From the NCBI RefSeq assembly GCF_963666665.1, contig NZ_OY762999.1, positions 1,183,501-1,247,500 on the forward strand: a stretch of DNA of 64,000 nucleotides, given 5' to 3'. Below, piece after piece: positions 58,979 through 64,000 of this stretch (position 1 is its first letter; each line of letters opens with the position of its first letter). Below the pieces are notes generated by a model. The model did no database searches. It saw nothing but the letters and a program-made list of their open reading frames with translations, and was not told where the DNA came from. Source of the DNA: Maridesulfovibrio sp. (GTDB taxonomy: Bacteria > Desulfobacterota > Desulfovibrionia > Desulfovibrionales > Desulfovibrionaceae). The position numbers and the translations under genes are program-made.

Positions 58979-59239
58979 CTAGATGCTCTTTTTCTTTACA
59001 TCGGTGCTGTGCACAGTAGTGTAGTGCATGAGAGCCATCTGTCTGGAACGCTTGATTTCAGTGGTCAGACGGCGCTGGTGCTTAGCGCAGGTACCGGTAA
59101 TTCTGCGGGCAATGATTTTGCCGCGCTCGGTTACGAAGTCCTTGAGAATGTCAGGACGTTTATAATCGAGAGGAAGGTTCTTATCCGCGCAGAAGCGGCA
59201 GAACTTTCTTTTGGGTGTGAATTTTCTTTTGAATGCCAT
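58979..59239 (-). CDS. rpsR: 30S ribosomal protein S18
   Basis: This protein of 86 residues binds S6 and 16S rRNA on the small-subunit platform. Cys14, Cys17, Cys51 and His54 (KFCRFC; TCAKH) form a zinc-binding pattern of the C+ type. Core sequence ERGKIIARRITGTC is conserved. GAGGAGG precedes the ATG, and the rpsF stop is two bases upstream. Confidence 0.97.
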   Translation of the reverse strand: MAFKRKFTPKRKFCRFCADKNLPLDYKRPDILKDFVTERGKIIARRITGTCAKHQRRLTTEIKRSRQMALMHYTTVHSTDVKKKSI

Positions 59240-59241
59240 GA

Positions 59242-59553
59242 TTAAGCCTCCTCTGCCTTAGCGGTTTCATCAAGTTTAACTGTTACGAACTTGAAGATAC
59301 CATCGGTGATACGGATGTTGCGCTCGAGTTCAGCAACCAGCGGACCGGGTGCGTCGAAAATGAGGCGGACATAGTATCCACGGGTCTGGTTCTGGACAGG
59401 GTAAGCCAGCTGGCGGGAACCCCAATCGTCGATCTCATCCATTTTACCGCCTTCGCGGTCAATAATTGCGATGAGTCCCTCAACGAGTTCTTTGCGGCTG
59501 TCGCTCGCAAGCTCGGGGCTCAAAAGCAAAAGTACTTCATACTTTCTGAGCAT
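59242..59553 (-). CDS. rpsF: 30S ribosomal protein S6
   Basis: This protein of 103 residues is the first gene of the rpsF-rpsR-rplI-dnaB operon. The family start MLRKYEVLLLLSPELA and the core DDWGSRQLAYPVQNQTRGYY are present. AAGGAGGAG precedes the ATG. Its own promoter lies about 55 bases upstream. In other bacteria S6:S18 represses this operon via the leader; the leader here is short. Confidence 0.97.
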   Translation of the reverse strand: MLRKYEVLLLLSPELASDSRKELVEGLIAIIDREGGKMDEIDDWGSRQLAYPVQNQTRGYYVRLIFDAPGPLVAELERNIRITDGIFKFVTVKLDETAKAEEA

Positions 59554-59610
59554 ATTAACTCCTCCTTATGGTCTATGGCCCTTTCCTATATAAGGGCAAG
59601 GCAAAAGGGA

Positions 59611-59639
59611 TGTGTATTCCCTTCACTCAGTCCTGTCAA
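59611..59639 (-). promoter_or_regulatory. Promoter of the rpsF operon
   Basis: On the minus strand, TTGACA (59639-59634) and TACACA (59616-59611) are 17 bases apart, giving a leader of about 50 bases with an inverted GGGAA...TTCCC-like element. Confidence 0.6.
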
Positions 59640-59663
59640 GTAGGAATGAGACTATATCTGAAA

Positions 59664-59700
59664 AATAAAAAAGCCGGAAGCTTAAAAAAGCTTCCGGCAA
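59664..59700 (-). terminator. Terminator after fabI
   Basis: GCCGGAAGCTT (59673-59683) pairs perfectly with AAGCTTCCGGC (59688-59698). On the minus strand it is followed by TTTTTTATTTTTC. Confidence 0.9.
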
Positions 59701-59724
59701 TATGAATCGATATCCGAGCGGAAT

Positions 59725-60489
59725 TTAAATTCCGAGGATGTTGTAACCGCAATCCACAAAGTGGGTTTCGCCGGTAACACCTGCGGAAAGGTCGGATGCG
59801 TAGTAAACTGCAGTCTTACCTACATCTTCAGTAGTAACGTTGCGTTTGAGCGGAGCGCGCTCTTCAATGTGTCTGAAAATGTCCTTGAAGCTGGAAATAC
59901 CGGAAGCAGCGAGGGTCTTGATAGGACCTGCGCTGATGGCGTTGATACGGACATCCTTTTCACCGAGATCTACTGCAAGGTAGCGTACGCTTGCTTCGAG
60001 AGTAGCTTTCGCAACACCCATTACATTGTAGTTAGTGATAACCCTGCTTGCGCCGAGGTAGGTCATAGCCATGACGGAACCGCCGGGCTTGATCAGATCT
60101 TCGTAGGCATTACAGAGGCTGACCAGAGAATAAGCTGAAACGTCCATGGCAAGATGGAATCCGTCGCGGGAAGTTTCAATGTAGCGATTCTTGAGGTCGT
60201 CACGGTTGGCGAAAGCAACAGAATGGATGAGGATATCAAAATCTCCCCACTGTTCTTTGACTTCAGCAACAGAAGCGGCAATGCTTTCATCGCTCTGCAC
60301 ATCACACTGGAAGGTGAATGCGCCGCCCAGCTCTTCGCTGATGGGCTCAACGCGTTTCTGGATGGCATCATTAACGTAGCTGAAAGCCAGTTCAGCTCCA
60401 TGTTCTTTAAACTGCTTGGCGATGCCGTAAGCAATGCTTTTTTTGTTAGCAACACCGAAAATCAGTGCTTTTTTACCTTTTAGAAGCAT
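59725..60489 (-). CDS. fabI: Enoyl-[acyl-carrier-protein] reductase (NADH)
   Basis: This enzyme of 254 residues performs the last reduction of fatty-acid elongation. The nucleotide motif is FGVANKKSIAYGIAKQF, and the catalytic set Tyr144, Tyr154 and Lys161 appears in TYLGASRVITNYNVMGVAK. AAGGAGATATCA precedes the ATG. It is the third gene of the hisD-purC-fabI unit, 38 bases after purC, and ends in a strong terminator. Confidence 0.96.
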   Translation of the reverse strand: MLLKGKKALIFGVANKKSIAYGIAKQFKEHGAELAFSYVNDAIQKRVEPISEELGGAFTFQCDVQSDESIAASVAEVKEQWGDFDILIHSVAFANRDDLKNRYIETSRDGFHLAMDVSAYSLVSLCNAYEDLIKPGGSVMAMTYLGASRVITNYNVMGVAKATLEASVRYLAVDLGEKDVRINAISAGPIKTLAASGISSFKDIFRHIEERAPLKRNVTTEDVGKTAVYYASDLSAGVTGETHFVDCGYNILGI

Positions 60490-60527
60490 TGATATCTCCT
60501 TATTTTATACTTGCTTTTTAGAAGCTA

Positions 60528-61427
60528 TTAAGCGTCAAGTTCGCTTTCAGTCAAGAGGGTGAACGCTTCCATGTATTTATGGCGAGTTTTAGTAGCGATT
60601 TCTTCAGGTACTTCGGGAGCCGGAGGCTGTTTATTGAATTTGATTTCTGTCAGCCAGTCACGAAGGAACTGCTTATCAAAGCTGGGCTGGGATTTACCGG
60701 CTTCGTAGCCTTCAACAGGCCAGAAGCGGGAGGAATCAGGAGTCAGGACTTCGTCAATGATGATCAGTTCGCCGTCACAGATACCGAATTCAAACTTTGT
60801 GTCAGCAATGATGATTCCCTTTTCACGTGCGTAGTCGCGACCGCGTTTGTAAATGGAAAGAGTGGCATCCTGAACTTTGTCAAAAAGTTCTTTGCCGAGC
60901 ATTTCAGTTGCTTTTTCCACGGAAATATTCTCATCGTGCTCACCCAGTTCCGCCTTGGTGGAAGGTGTGAACAGGGGCTGTTCCAGCATTTCGGACTCTT
61001 TGAGGCCTTCGGGCAGCTTGTGGCCGCAGACTTCACCTGTTTTCTGGTAGTCGTTCCAGCCGGACCCGGTGATGTAGCCGCGTACAATGCACTCGATTGG
61101 CAGCGGGGTGGCTTTTTTCACCAGTACGGAGCGTCCTTCCAGCTGATCACGGTATTTGTGGAGAACTTCAGGGTAGTCGTCCACTTTAGAGGCGATCAGA
61201 TGGTTGGGAATGATGTCTTTGAACATGTCCATCCAGAAAAGAGTGATCTGGTTCAGGATCTTGCCCTTGTCATCAATGGGGTTGGGCATGATGACGTCGT
61301 AAGCTGAGATTCTGTCGGTGGTAACCAGCAGAAGCTTGTCATCATCCACTTCGTATATATCACGGACCTTTCCGCGTGAAAGAAGTTTCAGTTCCTTAAT
61401 ATCAGTTTCAACTACATGCTTGGACAT
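60528..61427 (-). CDS. purC: Phosphoribosylaminoimidazole-succinocarboxamide synthase
   Basis: This enzyme of 299 residues is the longer type of SAICAR synthase (short bacterial forms are about 240). It joins aspartate to CAIR in purine synthesis. Signatures RGKVRDIYEVDDDKLLLVTT, ECIVRGYITGSGWNDYQ and DTKFEFGICDGELIIIDEVL are intact. GAGGATACGCGG precedes the ATG. It lies 12 bases after hisD and 38 bases before fabI, in an operon of biosynthetic genes from three pathways. Confidence 0.95.
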   Translation of the reverse strand: MSKHVVETDIKELKLLSRGKVRDIYEVDDDKLLLVTTDRISAYDVIMPNPIDDKGKILNQITLFWMDMFKDIIPNHLIASKVDDYPEVLHKYRDQLEGRSVLVKKATPLPIECIVRGYITGSGWNDYQKTGEVCGHKLPEGLKESEMLEQPLFTPSTKAELGEHDENISVEKATEMLGKELFDKVQDATLSIYKRGRDYAREKGIIIADTKFEFGICDGELIIIDEVLTPDSSRFWPVEGYEAGKSQPSFDKQFLRDWLTEIKFNKQPPAPEVPEEIATKTRHKYMEAFTLLTESELDA

Positions 61428-61439
61428 CCGCGTATCCTC

Positions 61440-62744
61440 TTATTTTAATCTGGTTTCAACTGAACGGGCGTGCGCCTCGAGTCCTTCGAGCCTTGCCAGC
61501 CTAGCAATTTTACCGCCGTGGCGGTTGATGTAATTCTGATCAGTATAGATCAGACTTGTTTTTTTAGTAAATGTTTCCACTGAGAGCGCAGATGAAAATC
61601 TGGCTGTTCCAACAGTGGGCAGTACGTGGTTGGGACCTGCGAAATAATCGCCTACGGGTTCAGGGGTATAGTGGCCCATAAAGATCGCTCCGGCATGTTT
61701 GATCTGTCCGATTGCACCCCAAGGTTCTTCGAACGCAAGTTCCAAGTGCTCGGGAGCCATGCGGTTTACAAAATCAATGCCGGTTTCAAGGTCGGGAACC
61801 TTGACGATTGCGCCCCAGTCTTCAAGTGATTTAAGGGCGATTTCGCCTCGGGGAAGAAGGTCCGCCTGTTTTTTGAGTTCGTATTTAACTTTTACGCCCA
61901 GTTCATCATCCCAAGTTACGAGAATGGAAGAAGCGAGCGGATCATGTTCAGCCTGAGAGAGCAGGTCTGCGGCAATCCATGCCGGGTCGGAATCACCGTC
62001 GGCAAGGATGGCAACTTCACTGGGGCCTGCGATCATGTCGATACCGACTTCTCCAACCAGCTGCCCTTTGGCGGTAGCAACAAAGATATTGCCCGGACCG
62101 GCGATTACATCACAGGGAGCAATGGTATCAGTGCCGTAAGCAAGTGCTCCGATAGCCCAAGCGGACCCTGATGCATAAATTTCTGTGATCCCCAGTTCCT
62201 GTGCAGTGGCAAGGATGTAAGGGTTCAGGGTCCCGTCTTTGCGGGGAGGGGAGATTACAGCGATCTCTTTTACTCCGGCAACCTGTGCGGGTACGGCATT
62301 CATGATCATGCTGGAAATAAGCGGAGTTTCACCGCCCTGTCCGCCGGGAACGTACAGTCCAACGCGGTCAACCGGACGAACCAGCTGGCCGAGGATGGTT
62401 CCGTCTTCTCCTGTAGTCCACCATGATTCTTCAACCTGTCTGCGGTGAAAATTTCTGATGTTGCGGATAGCCTCTTCGATGATTTCGAGGTCATGAGATT
62501 CGATTTCCGCATAGGCGAGACCGCGCTGATCACGACTGACCTTAAGCATGGAATGATTGAAATCCGGGCAGTCGAACTGCTTGGTGTAATCAACGAGGGC
62601 TGCGTCGCCTTCGGTTTTTACTCTGGTAAGGATGTCTTTGACAATGGAGTCTACTTTACTGTCGGGGTTGACTCTGATTTCGAGCCATTTCTTGATTTCC
62701 GGCCAATCCTGCTGTCCGGAATAGGTAATATCTCTGCAAGGCAT
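61440..62744 (-). CDS. hisD: Histidinol dehydrogenase
   Basis: This zinc enzyme of 434 residues makes the last two oxidations of histidine synthesis. Family regions GLYVPGGQGGETPLISSMIM, DMIAGPSEVAILAD and the substrate/metal loop PEHLELAFEEPW are present; the length is normal. AAGGACAATTCT precedes the ATG. It is the first visible gene of hisD-purC-fabI; no other his gene is nearby. Confidence 0.96.
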   Translation of the reverse strand: MPCRDITYSGQQDWPEIKKWLEIRVNPDSKVDSIVKDILTRVKTEGDAALVDYTKQFDCPDFNHSMLKVSRDQRGLAYAEIESHDLEIIEEAIRNIRNFHRRQVEESWWTTGEDGTILGQLVRPVDRVGLYVPGGQGGETPLISSMIMNAVPAQVAGVKEIAVISPPRKDGTLNPYILATAQELGITEIYASGSAWAIGALAYGTDTIAPCDVIAGPGNIFVATAKGQLVGEVGIDMIAGPSEVAILADGDSDPAWIAADLLSQAEHDPLASSILVTWDDELGVKVKYELKKQADLLPRGEIALKSLEDWGAIVKVPDLETGIDFVNRMAPEHLELAFEEPWGAIGQIKHAGAIFMGHYTPEPVGDYFAGPNHVLPTVGTARFSSALSVETFTKKTSLIYTDQNYINRHGGKIARLARLEGLEAHARSVETRLK

Positions 62745-62863
62745 AGAATTGTCCTTAAGATGTGATTGGTGAGTATGGTTCTTATGAAGAGATGTCTTTA
62801 AGATGTGTTGACCCTTATCGTAATGAGCACCAAAAGTCGAGAAGAATAGATCGTTTGAGGCAG

Positions 62864-62901
62864 GAAAATAAAAAGGGCCGGGAGTATGAACTCCCGGCCC
62901 C
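62864..62901 (-). terminator. Terminator after the porin gene
   Basis: GGGCCGGGAGT (62875-62885) pairs perfectly with ACTCCCGGCCC (62890-62900), loop ATGA. On the minus strand it is followed by TTTTTATTTTCC. This strength fits an abundant mRNA. Confidence 0.92.
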
Positions 62902-62935
62902 CGGCGTCAAGGCTATGCTAAATTTCTAAGATTTC

Positions 62936-64000
62936 TTAGAACTTGTAAACGAGACCAAGAGCAAGCTTGAAGTTGGGATCCTGCTTGTCTTTGATGGTAC
63001 CGCGGAAGTTTTCCCAGGTACCTTTGTCGAGGTCAACGTCAGCGTAACCGAATTCAACGATAGCTGCCAGTTCGTCGTAGATCTGGTAGTTGGTGTTGAA
63101 GTCGATAGCGAATACGTGGTCCTTGGTGGTCAGGAAGTTACCATCAGCAGTGATGGTAGCGTCAGCGATGTTAGCTGCGCCTACATTTTTGATCAGGTCT
63201 TTGTCGTTGGTACCCTGAATGTAGGTGAAAGCCAGTTTGTGGGTCAGTTTCTCGAAGAAAGAGATGTTGTCAAAAGACAGACCGAGAGCCCAGAAACCGA
63301 GGGGGTTTTTACCCAGGTCAGCAGAAGTAAGGCTGGAAGCACCGAGGTAGTAAGTACCGAGGTCGAAGTCATCAGAAACGATGGGCAGACGCTCAGAACC
63401 GTTGCTGGTGTTGTCGTCTTCACCGGTGGTGTAAGCGAACTTCAGAACGGGCTTAACGAAATCAAGACCGGTGTAAGCAAGAGATGCGTCAAAGAGGAAA
63501 CCGGAACGGTCATTCTGTTTAACGTCGCCGTCTACGGAACCGTAGACTGCGTCAGCTGCAAATACGATGGGATCGAACATGTCCATGTTAAAGGAAGTAC
63601 CGAGCCACCAAGCGTATTCGTTCTTGGTCAGAGCGCTTACGTTAGGAGCAAGAAGACCGGAGGGAACGTTAGCAACGTTCTGACCTACGATTGCGTATGC
63701 AAAGTAGGGGGTAGCGGAAATACCATCAAGAGTGATGGGCATTGCTGCGTAGAAGATATCCAGTTCGTCTTTGGAAGTAGCGTCGGTTGCGTCGTTCTGG
63801 TTGTCGTCAGCGTAACGGATGAAAGCACCAGCAATAGCGATTTCGTCAGTGATGGGGGTTTCAACCATGAATGCGCCGAGGTCAGCATCACCAAGAACCA
63901 TGGAACCGGTTACAGCACCAGGCATGTTGATGGACATGATACCAGCAGAAGTCAGAACTTCGGTGCCGGGGAAACGGTACTGCAGGTAAGCACGCTTAAC
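62936..64000 (-). CDS. Desulfovibrio-type outer-membrane homotrimeric porin, N-terminus cut by window edge
   Basis: The frame is open from the stop at 62936 to the right edge, giving 354 visible residues. At the edge it reads VKRAYLQYRFPGTEVLTSAG, typical of the major homotrimeric porins of Desulfovibrio. Many amphipathic beta strands follow, and the chain ends LALGLVYKF with the terminal Phe of outer-membrane barrels. Codon use is very biased towards C-ending and major codons, as for an abundant protein. The internal ATG at 63937 is not the start. It should form a general diffusion channel for small solutes. Confidence 0.88.
   Translation of the reverse strand, partial: VKRAYLQYRFPGTEVLTSAGIMSINMPGAVTGSMVLGDADLGAFMVETPITDEIAIAGAFIRYADDNQNDATDATSKDELDIFYAAMPITLDGISATPYFAYAIVGQNVANVPSGLLAPNVSALTKNEYAWWLGTSFNMDMFDPIVFAADAVYGSVDGDVKQNDRSGFLFDASLAYTGLDFVKPVLKFAYTTGEDDNTSNGSERLPIVSDDFDLGTYYLGASSLTSADLGKNPLGFWALGLSFDNISFFEKLTHKLAFTYIQGTNDKDLIKNVGAANIADATITADGNFLTTKDHVFAIDFNTNYQIYDELAAIVEFGYADVDLDKGTWENFRGTIKDKQDPNFKLALGLVYKF

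Noticed and set aside
1..64000. CRISPR arrays, insertion sequences, prophage or integron cassettes
   Set aside because: No regularly spaced direct repeats, no transposase, integrase, Cas or phage structural proteins were seen on either strand.

Overview
The window looks like chromosomal DNA of a marine sulfate-reducing deltaproteobacterium of the Desulfovibrio/Maridesulfovibrio group. This is inferred from gene content: a periplasmic [NiFeSe] hydrogenase, a Desulfovibrio-type homotrimeric porin, a beta-alpha fused succinyl-CoA synthetase and a tig-clpP-clpX-lon block. Base composition is moderate and neither strand dominates. I saw no prophage, transposase, CRISPR array, rRNA or integron. The one structural RNA gene I can support is tRNA-Arg(CCG).

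Layout. 1-3.8 kb (minus): a TonB2-like energy-transduction operon (DUF3450, TtpC-like ExbB, ExbB, ExbD, TonB cut by the window edge) behind a probable Fur-controlled promoter. 4.4-11.3 kb: tRNA-Arg, a chemoreceptor, small envelope proteins, a LysE/AraC pair, a divergent Crp/Fnr regulator and SBF-family transporter, and a Fur-boxed small TPR protein. 11.6-20.7 kb: trigger factor, ClpP, ClpX and Lon, with a large periplasmic-sensing histidine kinase between clpX and lon. 20.8-27.1 kb: serine hydrolase, a small exported protein, alkaline phosphatase, a YibE/F membrane protein and an M23 peptidase.

27.4-30.6 kb: the [NiFeSe] hydrogenase small subunit, the selenocysteine-containing large subunit (in-frame TGA at 29821, reading on to 29898) and a maturation protease. 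30.6-38.7 kb: a QueG-like Fe-S protein, a glycosyltransferase, fused SucCD, three unrecognised small proteins, a tRNA nucleotidyltransferase-like protein and a VTT-domain membrane protein. 38.7-41.0 kb: two tandem paralogues that join a cyclic-nucleotide-binding domain to a C-terminal segment resembling the FliG C-terminal domain. This is the most unfamiliar architecture here. 41.1-48.2 kb: biotin ligase, an oversized PEP synthase-like enzyme, two lipoproteins (TIGR04073-like and DsbA-like) and a methyltransferase.

48.3-64 kb, mostly minus: GalE, a DUF4139 protein (plus), a FadL-like channel, TlyA, threonine synthase, DUF456, phenylacetate-CoA ligase, the rpsF-rpsR-rplI-dnaB operon, the hisD-purC-fabI operon and a porin cut by the right edge.

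Most transcription units are separated by clear hairpin terminators, many usable from both sides. An intergenic repeat of about 73 bp occurs twice, next to the hydrogenase protease gene and upstream of thrC. All family names come from reading the translations; no database search was run.
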